41,532 nucleotides of DNA from the NCBI GenBank assembly GCA_013349495.1, contig DUZK01000003.1, positions 1-41,532 on the forward strand, given 5' to 3'. The notes below the pieces were generated by a model that made no database searches, was not told where the DNA came from, and saw only the letters and a program-made list of their open reading frames with translations. Numbering within the stretch: position 1 is the stretch's first letter; each line of letters starts with the position of its first letter. This stretch comes from Deltaproteobacteria bacterium (GTDB lineage: Bacteria > Desulfobacterota > Desulfobacteria > Desulfobacterales > SURF-15). The position numbers and the translations under genes are program-made. This document shows, piece after piece, positions 32,821-41,532 of the stretch.

Positions 32821-33903
32821 TCAGAACAAGATCATACATTTTTGCGGATTTAGAAACAGGTAGAGTTCTTGTCCTTCTTCTTGCGGCAGGTGATGCGGAA
32901 CCTGCACCCTGATCATCGTCTCATTGACGCTTACGAAAAAGTACAGAAAGTTACCCAAGTATGCTTTATGGGCAATGGTACCCTTGAACAGGTTCTCCGT
33001 GACTTGAGGTGGCTCCGTAAATACTTCCACATCCTCGGGTCGTATAGATGCATACACTTTTTTTCCCGGTGTTGTTTCCGTGATGCTACTAGTCGTACAC
33101 AGCATCTTCTCGCTGAATTCGGTACGTACGTAAACCGCATCCGTATCCTGGGGGATCTGGACGACCTCACCGGACATAAAGTTCATGGTGCCGATGAAAT
33201 CGGCGACGAATCTATTGGCGGGCTTTTCATATATCTCCCGCGCAGTGCCTATTTGAACCACGTTCCCCGAGTCCATGACAGCGATGCGATCAGATATAAC
33301 CATGGCCTCGGCCTGGTCGTGGGTGACGTAGACCGATGTAATGCCCATCCGTCTTACCAGGCTCTTGATTTCAAATCTCAACTCTTCTCTGAGCTTGGCA
33401 TCCAGGTTGCTCAGCGGTTCATCCAATAGTAATACTTTAGGATTGGTCACGAGAGCCCGTGCAAGCGCCACCCTCTGCTGCTGCCCCCCGCTCAATTGAG
33501 ACGGGTATCTGTTTTCCAGGCCATCTAAACCCACCAACTCCAATACCTGCTGCGCCCTTTCTCGGATACTTTGCCTGGATATCTTCTGAAGTTTCAAGCC
33601 GTAGACGATATTATTGAATACCTTCATATGCGGCCATACGGCATAGTTTTGGAACACCATGCCGATTCCTCTTTTTGACGGTGGGACAAATCCTTCCGAA
33701 AGCATGGGCTGGCCGTCAATAACGATATCCCCCTCCTCCGGTTTCTCCAACCCGGCAATGCAACGCAAGGTGGTTGTTTTACCACAACCGCTGGGCCCAA
33801 GCATTGTCAACAATTCTCCTTTGTTCACTTCGAGCTGTATGCGATTTACTGCCACGACGTCCTTATAGCGCTTGAACAGGCTTTGGATTTCTATAAATGC
33901 CAT
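32821..33903 (-). CDS. ABC transporter ATP-binding protein (PotA/FbpC-like)
   Basis: 360 aa ATPase. Walker A is GPSGCGKTT, the signature is LSGGQQQRVALARAL and Walker B is LLLDEPLSNLD. The C-terminal 100 residues form a TOBE-like domain (VYASIRPEDVEVFTEPPQV), as in the spermidine/putrescine, thiamine, iron and 2-aminoethylphosphonate transporters. AAGGAGACAAATTCA precedes the ATG. It is the third gene of a minus-strand operon of substrate-binding protein, permease and ATPase. A non-coding 195 bp spacer with repeats separates it from the permease. Confidence 0.95.
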   Translation of the reverse strand: MAFIEIQSLFKRYKDVVAVNRIQLEVNKGELLTMLGPSGCGKTTTLRCIAGLEKPEEGDIVIDGQPMLSEGFVPPSKRGIGMVFQNYAVWPHMKVFNNIVYGLKLQKISRQSIRERAQQVLELVGLDGLENRYPSQLSGGQQQRVALARALVTNPKVLLLDEPLSNLDAKLREELRFEIKSLVRRMGITSVYVTHDQAEAMVISDRIAVMDSGNVVQIGTAREIYEKPANRFVADFIGTMNFMSGEVVQIPQDTDAVYVRTEFSEKMLCTTSSITETTPGKKVYASIRPEDVEVFTEPPQVTENLFKGTIAHKAYLGNFLYFFVSVNETMIRVQVPHHLPQEEGQELYLFLNPQKCMILF

Positions 33904-33925
33904 TGAATTTGTCTCCTTAACATTG

Positions 33926-34098
33926 GGTTCAGCGTTCAGCGTTCATGGTTCAGCGTTGAAGATTATTTAAAACATGAAGCACTGAATCCCTCACCCCTCA
34001 TATGAGACTCCGCAAGGTTGAAGTCTATTTTTCGATCAAACTGGCTGCTTCGGTGGCCAGCGGTGGCGCTGACACCTGAAACCCGAAACCTGACACCT
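33926..34098. repeat. Repeat-rich spacer between permease and ATPase
   Basis: Holds GGTTCAGCGTTCAGCGTTCA (33926-33960) and GACACCTGAAACCCGAAACC (34071-34098), both simple tandem words. Non-coding. Confidence 0.6.
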
Positions 34099-35775
34099 CT
34101 AATTTTCGCCGGCGCCCCAGGCGGCTTTGAGGACGCCCCCCCCGATTCTTGATATAATCAGCAGAAGAATGAAAGTGATCACAATCATCAGAAAAGCCAT
34201 AGCGGCGGCGATTCCGAATTCCATGCCGCGATGCCAGTTCAAATAGATTCCAATGGGCAAGGTTTCCCATCCTCCTTTATAGAGAAATACCGCGGTGGAG
34301 ATCTCCTGGAACGCCATGATGAAGAACATCACTACGCCGACGAGTACCCCTTTGAGCAGCAACGGCAATGATATATTGAAAAAAGTTCTGATTTTACCTG
34401 CGCCCGATACTTCGGAGGCTTCCTCGAGCGAAGGATCCAACTGCAAGTAGGAAGAGTGCGCCATCCGCAAAAAATACGGAAGCCGCCTTGCAAACAGGGC
34501 TATGGGCATAATGATCCAATACTGGGCTAAGGGTATGCCTTTCCAAAATGCCAGGATATAACTCACACCGATCGCGATACCCGGAAACGCCAGCATCAGT
34601 GTGATCACAAAGTCGAGCGCATCTTTGCCCGGGACACGGGTGCGGACGATGAGATAGGCGACCGGAAGCCCGAATGCGATCCCGAAAATCAGGGCGATTC
34701 CGCTGAAAAGGAAGGAGTTTTTTATCAGGCCCGGGCTTTCCAGAAGGATCAGCCTGAAATTTTCGAGGGTCCAATAGGTTGGAAACGGCTCAAAGACCCA
34801 TCTTCTGGAAAAAGCGGCTAACCCCAGTACAATCGGAATGAGCAGGACAAGAATGGCGATAAAAATCATGTACACATACGCGCCCGATTTTACCAGCGCG
34901 CTTGGCTCGATCACTCTGCCTTCAGATGTTGTTCCTTTTGAAAGACCGGTATATTTTTTCTTCTCGACCCACCACCTGGCAAGTAAAAAGAGGGAAATGC
35001 AGACGATGGAAGAAACGACCACCGCCACGATCCCCATGTACTTGCGGTGCATATCGGTAAAGTGATAGGAGATGTTGATGTACGCAACCGATGGGAGAAA
35101 GTCCACCTGGCCCAAAATCAATGGCGTGAGCCAGTCTGTAAAGGGCCATAGGAATACGAGGACTGCGCCCGCCAGATAACTTGGGGTGCAGAGAGGCAAG
35201 GTGACGGTAAAAAATCTCCTAAAGCCACTGGCGCCCTCGACTTCGGCGGCTTCTTCAAAGGAGGGGTCTATGTTGGTGAAACCTGCTGAAAGACCAAGGA
35301 CGATAAAAGGGAGCATATGCAGGGATTGAATGAACACCAGCCCTTGCAGCCCGTAGATAAAATTTATGGGTTTCTCAACCAACCCGATTCCCATCAGGAG
35401 CAGATTCACCGTTCCATACTTGCCGAAAAAGATGATGAATGCAAATACGCCGGCGAAAGCGGGCAAAACAATCGGCAAAAGGATTAGGGCTGTGAAAACC
35501 GTCTTCCCCCAGTGTCTGTATCTCGCCAAAATGTATGCCAGGGGCACCCCGAACACGGTTGTCGTCAGGAGCACCAGCGTACTCAGAAACAGGGTATTTA
35601 CAAAGGTTTTCAGATAATACGCGTCCTGGAAAAATTCTATGTAATTGCCTATGCCCCAGCCACCGGTTTTGGCGATTTTGAAGCTTTCCAGCACCAGAAT
35701 TGACAGCGGATAAATCACAAGGAAGGCAATGACCAACCACAGGAGTGCTGCCAGAGAGATATTGCCGCGAGACAT
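34099..35775 (-). CDS. ABC transporter permease, two-domain (FbpB/ThiP type)
   Basis: 558 aa inner-membrane protein with about twelve transmembrane helices in two halves, each with an EAA-type cytoplasmic loop (EEAAEVEGASGFRRFFTVTL and EEASEVSGAGKIRTFFNISL). This fused layout is usual for iron(III), thiamine and some phosphonate transporters. AAAGGATTTGAT precedes the ATG. It works with the substrate-binding protein upstream and the ATPase downstream. A strong stem-loop separates it from the substrate-binding gene and may reduce its expression relative to that gene. Confidence 0.94.
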   Translation of the reverse strand: MSRGNISLAALLWLVIAFLVIYPLSILVLESFKIAKTGGWGIGNYIEFFQDAYYLKTFVNTLFLSTLVLLTTTVFGVPLAYILARYRHWGKTVFTALILLPIVLPAFAGVFAFIIFFGKYGTVNLLLMGIGLVEKPINFIYGLQGLVFIQSLHMLPFIVLGLSAGFTNIDPSFEEAAEVEGASGFRRFFTVTLPLCTPSYLAGAVLVFLWPFTDWLTPLILGQVDFLPSVAYINISYHFTDMHRKYMGIVAVVVSSIVCISLFLLARWWVEKKKYTGLSKGTTSEGRVIEPSALVKSGAYVYMIFIAILVLLIPIVLGLAAFSRRWVFEPFPTYWTLENFRLILLESPGLIKNSFLFSGIALIFGIAFGLPVAYLIVRTRVPGKDALDFVITLMLAFPGIAIGVSYILAFWKGIPLAQYWIIMPIALFARRLPYFLRMAHSSYLQLDPSLEEASEVSGAGKIRTFFNISLPLLLKGVLVGVVMFFIMAFQEISTAVFLYKGGWETLPIGIYLNWHRGMEFGIAAAMAFLMIVITFILLLIISRIGGGVLKAAWGAGEN

Positions 35776-35852
35776 ATCAAATCCTTTACTCGGCCGGATG
35801 ATCCGGAACCAAAGAGGTGAATTTCAATCCAAGAAGTGCCTATCTATAATAC

Positions 35853-35890
35853 TTGATGCACGGGTCAGCATTGGCTAACCCGTGCATCAA
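35853..35890 (-). promoter_or_regulatory. 13-bp stem-loop between binding protein and permease
   Basis: TTGATGCACGGGT and ACCCGTGCATCAA are perfect 13-nt inverted repeats around a 12-nt loop. No T run follows on the minus strand, so it is better explained as an mRNA-stabilising or processing stem than as a full terminator. Confidence 0.75.
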
Positions 35891-35921
35891 AGCCGGTGGT
35901 TATTCTGACTTGATGTTGCCG

Positions 35922-37223
35922 TCACGGCGAGACAAGCAGAGCGCGTGCCTTCGCTGCAGCCAAGCGGGCTGCGGCATACTTGCCATCTATCTCGAAAAGG
36001 TCTCTGGCTTCTTTTATTTTCGCCTCAGCCTTTGCCACGTCCATCTTCTCGGCTTTGGCTGCGTTTATTTCTCCCTCTACCTCTTCTATCAGGAAGAGAC
36101 TGCTTTTCAACTCGCCCCACTTTCGGTAGATCTCGTACTCGTATTTCTTGTTGACTTCGTCCCATCTCTTTGTCGCAAGCTCCAGGTCGTATTCAATGAA
36201 GTCGACTTTCAGATCCCAGAACGAATCAACTCCCAGCGCCTTCTGGGCGTGCTTGGCCATTTCGACGCCTTCTTTTTCCCACACGGAAAATTTGATGTCC
36301 GTCCTGGCAGCGAAATAACGGCCCTCCAGCACGTATTTTTGTCCGTCCATGCTGAATAACCAGTCCAGAAAGATCTTTCCGACGGCTTCGTTGGGCGCGC
36401 CTTTCAGCAAAGCCACTGCCTCAGGAACCAGGATCGTTTTTTCCGGAAGCAGATCACGTACGGGAAAGCCGTCTTTGCGTGCAGCCATGGCGTTCATTTG
36501 CGGCTGCGCAATCCCGATGGGAATTTCGCCACGGGCCACTAACTGGGTCGTATCCGTACTGCCGGTGGAGAAGCGGGCTAACTGCGCCGCCAACAATCTG
36601 AGATATCTCCAGGCTTCCTTTTCTCCAAATGCCTGTATGAGAATTTCAATGGCTTCATGCATGGTACCTGAGGCATATGGCAGCGTATGCACGATGTTGC
36701 CCCTGTAGATAGGATTGAGTAGATCGTTCCACGTTTTTGGCGCCGGCAGCTTGAGTATTTTCAAAACCTTCTCGTTATATAGATTGGTGACGATCCAGGG
36801 CGCGAAACAGGTCCATAAATCGCCCTTATCCTTTACCTTCATGCCGTGCCAATCGGCGGGAACCATATCCCAACCCTTTGGCTTGTATGGGACGATCAGT
36901 CCCTCTTTCTTTAAGACTTCATGCGCTGGAGCGCCTGCGCCCAGGAAGATGTCGGCATCGGGTTTGCCGCCCCATGCTCTCACTTTATCCAAACAGACCG
37001 GCCACCCACCCGGCCGCACGAACGTGATGTCCACGTCCTTACCATAGGTCTTCTTATAGTACGCCTTGAAACCCTTGGTCAGACTGGCGGACAACTCCTT
37101 GTAAACGGGACCGACCCAGCCTATTTTATCTGCGGCTTGCACTTCTGCTGAAAAGATCGGCAGGAGCATCAGTGCCATTGAAAGGGCAGTAAAGATTGTT
37201 GCGGTCAAGATTCTTTTTCTCAT
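35922..37223 (-). CDS. ABC transporter substrate-binding protein (FbpA-like)
   Basis: 433 aa exported protein. Signal peptide 1-30 ends VQA. Residues about 35-365 form a type 2 periplasmic-binding fold (VGPVYKELSASLTKGFKAYY, PDADIFLGAGAPAH). The iron-binding Tyr-Tyr pair of FbpA is replaced in the matching segment GEIPIGIAQPQMNAMAA, so iron is not the likely ligand. A helical, Ala/Lys/Glu-rich extension of about 60 residues (INAAKAEKMDVAKAEAK) follows the binding domain. The ATG at 37223 has AAAGGAGGTCATA; the track start is upstream and lacks support. It is the first gene of the import operon and is divergent from phnD. Confidence 0.93.
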   Translation of the reverse strand: MRKRILTATIFTALSMALMLLPIFSAEVQAADKIGWVGPVYKELSASLTKGFKAYYKKTYGKDVDITFVRPGGWPVCLDKVRAWGGKPDADIFLGAGAPAHEVLKKEGLIVPYKPKGWDMVPADWHGMKVKDKGDLWTCFAPWIVTNLYNEKVLKILKLPAPKTWNDLLNPIYRGNIVHTLPYASGTMHEAIEILIQAFGEKEAWRYLRLLAAQLARFSTGSTDTTQLVARGEIPIGIAQPQMNAMAARKDGFPVRDLLPEKTILVPEAVALLKGAPNEAVGKIFLDWLFSMDGQKYVLEGRYFAARTDIKFSVWEKEGVEMAKHAQKALGVDSFWDLKVDFIEYDLELATKRWDEVNKKYEYEIYRKWGELKSSLFLIEEVEGEINAAKAEKMDVAKAEAKIKEARDLFEIDGKYAAARLAAAKARALLVSP

Positions 37224-37239
37224 TATGACCTCCTTTGAA

Positions 37240-37252
37240 GTGACATTGTCAC
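37240..37252. promoter_or_regulatory. Palindrome before the binding-protein gene
   Basis: GTGAC-ATT-GTCAC, a perfect 5-3-5 inverted repeat, lies 16 bp upstream of the binding-protein ATG on the minus strand. A repressor could bind it and block initiation. Confidence 0.4.
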
Positions 37253-37673
37253 ATTTGAAAAAAATAGAAATTTCGTTATCCTGAATCACTTCCTGTTGTA
37301 AAAGCTTCCTCGGTAAGTCGACGACCCGAAATCCCGCCATCAAATCTTCCTGTCATCACCTCCTTTTGACACGGGTTTTTAACTGATGTTGCACTCTAAA
37401 CAGGATAGAAATAAATGTCAAAAAAAAAAACGAGGCCTCTTTTGATATTCCACAAAAACCGGAGTGATCGGTCGAATAATTTATTTCAATATATTCAGTC
37501 TCTTAAAGGATTTGAGAAGGTTACCGCGCCATCGACTATTGACAACTTTCGTTTCGGAGATGTAGATACCCGAAGGCGTTCTAAAATAAAACCCATCTCG
37601 AAAAAGCGTTTTGGCGGCTATCCGCTGTGTTCGTCGCATAATCAATAACCAATAACTTCAAAAGGAGGGTCCT
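37253..37673. other. Divergent intergenic region
   Basis: About 420 bp between two divergent transport operons; it must hold both promoters. A 77-codon frame (37415-37648) lies here but is Lys/Arg/Ser-rich without family resemblance and starts with a poly-A run, so it is not called. No Pho box was recognised with confidence. Confidence 0.45.
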
Positions 37674-38720
37674 ATGAAAAAATCCGCTTGGTATCGTTGG
37701 ATGGTATTACTAGGTGCTGCTGGTTTTGTTTTTTGTACAGCTCTGCTCTATTTTGAATCGCCGGCAGCTGCCAATGACTGCAAAAATCGTGGAGATTTGG
37801 ATGTGATTTTTTGCGATGAAAACGGTGATCTGCTCGCAGACACACCCACGGATCCGAAAAAACTACTTGATCCGGACACACTCGTTTTTTCCTATACCGC
37901 TGTCGAAGACCCGTCTGTTTATGAAAATGTTTTTAGTGAACTCATGCAGCATATGGCCAAGATAACCGGCAAACAGGTGAAGTGGTATGGTCCTGAATCG
38001 TACGCCGCCCAGGTGGAAGCCATGCGATCCGGCCGGTTGCACGCATCCGGTTTTGCTGCCGGTGCGACGGTGTACGGCGTGAATCTTGCCGGTTTTCATC
38101 CTGCGGCCATGATGGGCTTAAAAGACGGCGGCTTCAGGGGCTACAAACTGTGGTTAATCACCCACAAAGACTCTGATATCAAAACAATCCAGGACCTAAA
38201 GGGGCGTAAAGTTGCACATGTAACGCCCTCTTCAAATTCCGGAAACCAGGCGCCTCGAGCATTGTTCAAGAGTATGGGTATCGTGCCGGATGTAGACTAC
38301 AAGGTCATTTATTCAGGTAAACACGACAATTCCATCATGGGTGTTGTGAATCGGGACTATGATGCGGCACCGGTTGCCTCCACCGTGATGCAGCGGATGA
38401 TGGAAAGGGGTATGTTCGACAAGTCGGAGGTCCGCATTATCTGGGAGTCGGATAAATTCCCCGGTTCGGCCTACGGGTATGTCAATACGTTGGCTCCTAA
38501 ATTGCAGAAACTGGTAAGCGAAGCTTTCCTGACATTTGACTGGAAGGGAACTGGACTCGGCGAAGAGTTCGGAAAACGAGCCGATATATTCATTCCGGTT
38601 GACTATGTGAAAGACTGGAAAGTCATCCGCACCATCCAGAAAGCAAACAATGTCGTATACAGCCAGGATGGATTGAATGCATTGAAGGTCGAAAAGACAC
38701 CGAAAAAAAAGAAGAAATAA
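37674..38720 (+). CDS. phnD: Phosphonate-type ABC transporter substrate-binding protein
   Basis: 348 aa exported PhnD-family binding protein. A signal peptide (about 1-33, ending AAA) is followed by the type 2 periplasmic fold with [20 protein letters not shown], the anion-binding region [17 protein letters not shown] and a long C-terminal helix, then a lysine-rich tail (KKKKK). It binds phosphonate, phosphite or a similar oxyanion; the exact ligand is not readable. AAAGGAGGGTCCT precedes the ATG. It heads a phnDCEE operon. No C-P lyase or phosphonatase gene is nearby, so use of the imported compound is unexplained here. Confidence 0.93.
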   Translation: MKKSAWYRWMVLLGAAGFVFCTALLYFESPAAANDCKNRGDLDVIFCDENGDLLADTPTDPKKLLDPDTLVFSYTAVEDPSVYENVFSELMQHMAKITGKQVKWYGPESYAAQVEAMRSGRLHASGFAAGATVYGVNLAGFHPAAMMGLKDGGFRGYKLWLITHKDSDIKTIQDLKGRKVAHVTPSSNSGNQAPRALFKSMGIVPDVDYKVIYSGKHDNSIMGVVNRDYDAAPVASTVMQRMMERGMFDKSEVRIIWESDKFPGSAYGYVNTLAPKLQKLVSEAFLTFDWKGTGLGEEFGKRADIFIPVDYVKDWKVIRTIQKANNVVYSQDGLNALKVEKTPKKKKK

Positions 38721-38754
38721 CATTCGACGGCGCTGCGACGCATGGAATTGGGTT

Positions 38755-39597
38755 ATGCTCGAAATCGAAGATCTTTCAAAAGTTTATCCCACAGGAACCG
38801 AGGCGCTGAAAAAAGTCAGCCTCACCGTGGACACACCCCAGGTGGTCACCATCATAGGCCCTTCCGGTGCCGGGAAGAGCACTCTTATCCGTTGCATCAA
38901 TCGTTTGATTGAGCCCACATCCGGGAGGGTCTTTTTGGATGGAACCAATGTGGTAATTTTGGGCCGGCGTGAACTTCGCAAGGTGCGACGTCGCATCGGT
39001 ATGATCTTTCAGGAATTCAACCTGGTAGAACGCCTGACCGTTATGGAGAATTTGCTCTCCGGCCGTCTGGGCTATGTCGGTTTCTGGAGGACCTATCGCC
39101 GAAAATTTCCACGGGCGGATGTTGTCGCCGCCTTCAGACTTCTCGACCGTGTCGGTCTCGCCGGCTATCAAAACACACGGGCCGATGCTTTGTCCGGCGG
39201 TCAACGCCAGCGTGTGGGCATCTCGCGGGCGCTCATGCAGCAGCCGGATCTATTGCTCGTGGATGAACCGACGGCGAGCCTGGATCCGAAAACCTCGCGC
39301 CAGATCATGCGGCTCTTGGTTGAATTGGCCCATGAACGCGGTACACCGGCACTTGTTAACATTCATGACGTCGGACTTGCTCAGTCTTTTGCCGACCGGA
39401 TTATTGGTCTGGCTGAGGGAAAAATCGTCTTCGACGGGACACCCCGGCAGGTAACGGCCCAGGTCCTGACCCGCATTTACGGGGAAGAGGACTGGAGCAC
39501 AACCATTCGGAAAGTCGACGAAAACGGTGAGGCGGACACGAAAAAAGGATCGTCCAAACGAAAGGATACCCTCGATGAGGAGGCTGCTACGGGATGA
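38755..39597 (+). CDS. phnC: Phosphonate-type ABC transporter ATP-binding protein
   Basis: 280 aa ATPase. Walker A is GPSGAGKST, signature [15 protein letters not shown], Walker [13 protein letters not shown]. The length exceeds the usual 250 because of a charged tail (about 248-280, [20 protein letters not shown]). Its stop overlaps the first permease start by 4 nt (ATGA), so translation is coupled. It powers uptake of the PhnD ligand. Confidence 0.95.
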   Translation: MLEIEDLSKVYPTGTEALKKVSLTVDTPQVVTIIGPSGAGKSTLIRCINRLIEPTSGRVFLDGTNVVILGRRELRKVRRRIGMIFQEFNLVERLTVMENLLSGRLGYVGFWRTYRRKFPRADVVAAFRLLDRVGLAGYQNTRADALSGGQRQRVGISRALMQQPDLLLVDEPTASLDPKTSRQIMRLLVELAHERGTPALVNIHDVGLAQSFADRIIGLAEGKIVFDGTPRQVTAQVLTRIYGEEDWSTTIRKVDENGEADTKKGSSKRKDTLDEEAATG

Positions 39598-40409
39598 ATG
39601 CATCTGCCCGGCCGCAGGCTGAAGGATCGCTTCAATGGCACCGAATCCGTATGATTGAACACCCGCTGATTCGGTACGGATTGACCGTTTTGGCCATCGC
39701 TTATCTTTTCTGGTCTGTGGGCGCCCTCGACATCGATTGGTCCCGGATGGCGGCCGGCCTGCCGCGTGCAAAAAACATGGTTGTGAGAATGATACCCCCG
39801 GATTTCAGCCGTACGCAACTGCTGGTTAGGGGGGTGCTCGAAAGCGTTCAGATGGCATTGATAGCCAGCTTTCTCGGCATGATTCTGGCAATTCCACTGG
39901 GCATTTGCGGTGCCTCCAATCTCGTACCAAAGCCGATTTACTTGATCGCACGCACTTTCATCATCCTGTCGCGCACCTTTCACGAAATTCTTGTTGCGAT
40001 TCTCTTTGTTAAAATTTTCAGTTTCGGACCCCTGGCCGGGGTGCTGACACTCACGGTGTCCAGCACCAGCTTTATTTCAAAGATGTTGGCCGAGGACATC
40101 GAAAACATGCCCTCGGGGCAAATGGAGGCGGTTCGCGCCACCGGAGCCAATTTCCCCAAGCTTTTGACCTATTGCATCTCGCCCCAGGCATTACCGCGCT
40201 ATCTGGGTGTATCCATCTACCGGTTGGACGCCAATCTTCGCCATTCAACGGTGGTCGGAATCGTCGGCGGCGGCGGTATCGGACAGGTCTTGGCCGCCTC
40301 ATTCAGCCGCTATGACTATGATTTCAGCCTGGCGATTATCTTAAGCATTATTGCGTTGGTTATCGTTGGCGAATTTTTCTCAAGCTGGGTGCGGGAGCGA
40401 TTGAGATGA
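39594..40409 (+). CDS. phnE: Phosphonate-type ABC transporter permease 1
   Basis: 271 aa inner-membrane permease, about six transmembrane helices, with the EAA loop [20 protein letters not shown] and the family tail [16 protein letters not shown]. It forms a heterodimer with the second permease. It overlaps both neighbours by 4 nt. Confidence 0.95.
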   Translation: MNASARPQAEGSLQWHRIRMIEHPLIRYGLTVLAIAYLFWSVGALDIDWSRMAAGLPRAKNMVVRMIPPDFSRTQLLVRGVLESVQMALIASFLGMILAIPLGICGASNLVPKPIYLIARTFIILSRTFHEILVAILFVKIFSFGPLAGVLTLTVSSTSFISKMLAEDIENMPSGQMEAVRATGANFPKLLTYCISPQALPRYLGVSIYRLDANLRHSTVVGIVGGGGIGQVLAASFSRYDYDFSLAIILSIIALVIVGEFFSSWVRERLR

Positions 40410-41218
40410 CCGTTGAGCAGCACAAGAACAAATACCCCGAGGTGTGGCGCCGTTTCAGCCCGCGTGAAACACTGACCCGCTATAGCTGGTATCTGGGCAT
40501 TGTCTTCATTGCTGCCTGGTCGGTGAGTCATTTAGACATTCCCTGGATCTACTTTCTGGACGCCCACATCCAGGCCATGGACCTGGTCACACGAATGTGG
40601 CCGCCTGATTGGGAATACGTTGCGGAACTGATTGAACCGTTGCTCGAAACCATCCACATCGCAACCATAGGCACTGTCGTAACCGTTATCATCGCATTTC
40701 CCATAGCGTTTCTTTCAGCGCGAAACACCACTTTCAACACAGCAACATGGATGATCGGCCGTTTCATTCTGGTCGCCTCGCGATCGGTTAACACAGTCGT
40801 TTGGGGCCTGCTGTTCGTTGCCATATTCGGGCCGGGGCCGATGGCCGGTATATGGGCCATTGCGTTCCGATCCATCGGTTTCATGGGCAAGTTGGTGGCT
40901 GAAGCCATTGAAGAAATCGATGAGGGGATTGTGGAGGCGATCGAGGCGACGGGTGCGTCGCGCCTGCAGGTGCTCTGGATCGGAATTCTGCCACAGGTCC
41001 TGCCCGTGATCTATGGAACCACGGTGTACCGCTGGGATATCAATATCCGCGAATCCACCGTACTCGGTTTTGTGGGTGCCGGTGGCATCGGCATCCTTCT
41101 CTACTCCTCCATTAACCAGTTCCTGTGGCAGGAGGTCACCGTCATTCTCATCACGGTTTTCGGTGTGGTGCTTGTCAGCGAATTTGTATCCGCTACGGTC
41201 AGGAAACGCATCAGCTGA
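40406..41218 (+). CDS. phnE: Phosphonate-type ABC transporter permease 2
   Basis: 270 aa inner-membrane permease homologous to the first, with EAIEATGASRLQVLWIGILP as the EAA loop and GFVGAGGIGILLYSSI near the end. Two PhnE-type proteins in tandem are common in phosphonate/phosphite operons. It is the last gene of the operon; its start overlaps the previous stop (ATGA). Confidence 0.95.
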   Translation: MTVEQHKNKYPEVWRRFSPRETLTRYSWYLGIVFIAAWSVSHLDIPWIYFLDAHIQAMDLVTRMWPPDWEYVAELIEPLLETIHIATIGTVVTVIIAFPIAFLSARNTTFNTATWMIGRFILVASRSVNTVVWGLLFVAIFGPGPMAGIWAIAFRSIGFMGKLVAEAIEEIDEGIVEAIEATGASRLQVLWIGILPQVLPVIYGTTVYRWDINIRESTVLGFVGAGGIGILLYSSINQFLWQEVTVILITVFGVVLVSEFVSATVRKRIS

Positions 41219-41449
41219 CACCGGCAATACGCGTTGTCTCATGGCAAGCCTCTTAAAGATTGATTGGATATCCAGAGCAAACTTGGATTATTTTCATTTA
41301 TGTCGATAGCTTGGATACTCTCAATATATCTGCGCCGGTTCATATCAGGTTTTTTGGAATACATTGCATTTTGGCACGGATGACATTATGATAGTAATGA
41401 TATTCGAAGACATATCATCGATTGTTGGCCCAATGAATGGAAAGACAAA
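41219..41449. other. Gene-free spacer
   Basis: 231 bp downstream of the phn operon. The in-frame sequence directly before the PIN gene does not read as an antitoxin. No hairpin terminator was recognised. Confidence 0.4.
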
Positions 41450-41532
41450 ATGCTGAGACAAAGTGTATACATAGAGACAACTGTAGTAAGTTATCTCGCT
41501 GCTCGTCCCCGCAGAGATTTGATCGTTGCAGC
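41450..41532 (+). CDS. PIN-domain protein, N-terminal part, cut by window end
   Basis: The last bases encode MLRQSVYIETTVVSYLAARP and a few more residues. The pattern SVYIETT-x2-SYLAARPRRDLIVAA is that of a PIN-domain family with Glu in place of the first Asp, usually a type II toxin. The gene continues beyond the window, and no antitoxin was seen upstream. Confidence 0.75.
   Translation, partial: MLRQSVYIETTVVSYLAARPRRDLIVA

Noticed and set aside
32869-33429. 186-codon plus ORF over the ABC ATPase
   Set aside because: Antisense to an ATPase with intact Walker A, signature and Walker B motifs.
1425-33960. Scattered short repeats as a possible CRISPR
   Set aside because: No regular repeat-spacer arrangement and no cas genes; the repeats are single or inverted copies.
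35922-37223. Iron(III)-binding FbpA
   Set aside because: The adjacent Tyr pair that binds iron is absent from the matching segment.
37415-37648. 77-codon ORF in the divergent intergenic region
   Set aside because: Begins in a poly-A run, is Lys/Arg/Ser-rich, and shows no family; the space must hold two promoters.

Overview
The window looks like a chromosomal segment of an anaerobic, probably sulfate-reducing bacterium of the Desulfobacterota (a former deltaproteobacterium). This is an inference from gene content: a flavodiiron protein with a ferredoxin, a DVU0298-like HEAT protein, a DUF6125 protein, two UroD-like methyltransferases with a corrinoid protein, an arsenite methyltransferase paired with an HgcC-like AbrB protein, and many short AT-rich intergenic repeats. 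No rRNA, tRNA or CRISPR array was seen.

Layout. (1) 1-7.2 kb: oxygen/NO detoxification pair (FprA-type flavodiiron protein and ferredoxin), HEAT protein, a two-gene RND efflux operon (permease then adaptor) and a universal stress protein. (2) 7.2-9.7 kb: an inverted-repeat spacer, AbrB-family regulator plus arsM, a small charged protein and a DUF6125 protein. (3) 9.8-15.2 kb: an accessory island in which two complementary fragments of an IS91-family transposase flank an operon for an exported subtilisin-like protease, an exported beta-sandwich-type protein and a truncated SH3-like protein. (4) 15.5-18.4 kb: Phd/VapC toxin-antitoxin pair, corrinoid protein plus UroD-like methyltransferase, and a GNAT enzyme. 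(5) 18.4-26.7 kb: isochorismatase-like hydrolase, exported MsrA-MsrB fusion, an internally deleted IS91 transposase, a second antitoxin/PIN pair, metallo-beta-lactamase-fold hydrolase, LysE exporter, GNAT enzyme, Fe-S protein, a DUF6932/XRE pair and a C_GCAxxG_C_C protein. (6) 26.7-31.6 kb: LysR regulator, cold-shock protein with a clear terminator, radical SAM protein, EamA transporter and a PAS protein. (7) 31.7-41.5 kb: a minus-strand FbpABC/PotA-like ABC transporter followed by a second UroD-like methyltransferase, divergent from a complete phnDCEE phosphonate-type ABC transporter, and the start of a third PIN-domain gene cut by the window end.

How the genes work together. The window mixes stress defence (O2/NO, arsenic, methionine oxidation, efflux), one-carbon corrinoid chemistry and uptake of small anionic solutes. 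The most unusual parts are the IS91 relics, whose missing pieces complement one another around a secreted-protease operon, and the two divergent transport operons, one of which ends in a methyltransferase. Several dispersed intergenic repeat families recur across the window, and one has been read into the end of a coding sequence. I did not find a convincingly new defence system. The best candidates for undescribed biology are the protease cluster, the DUF6932/XRE pair and the ABC-transporter/UroD operon.
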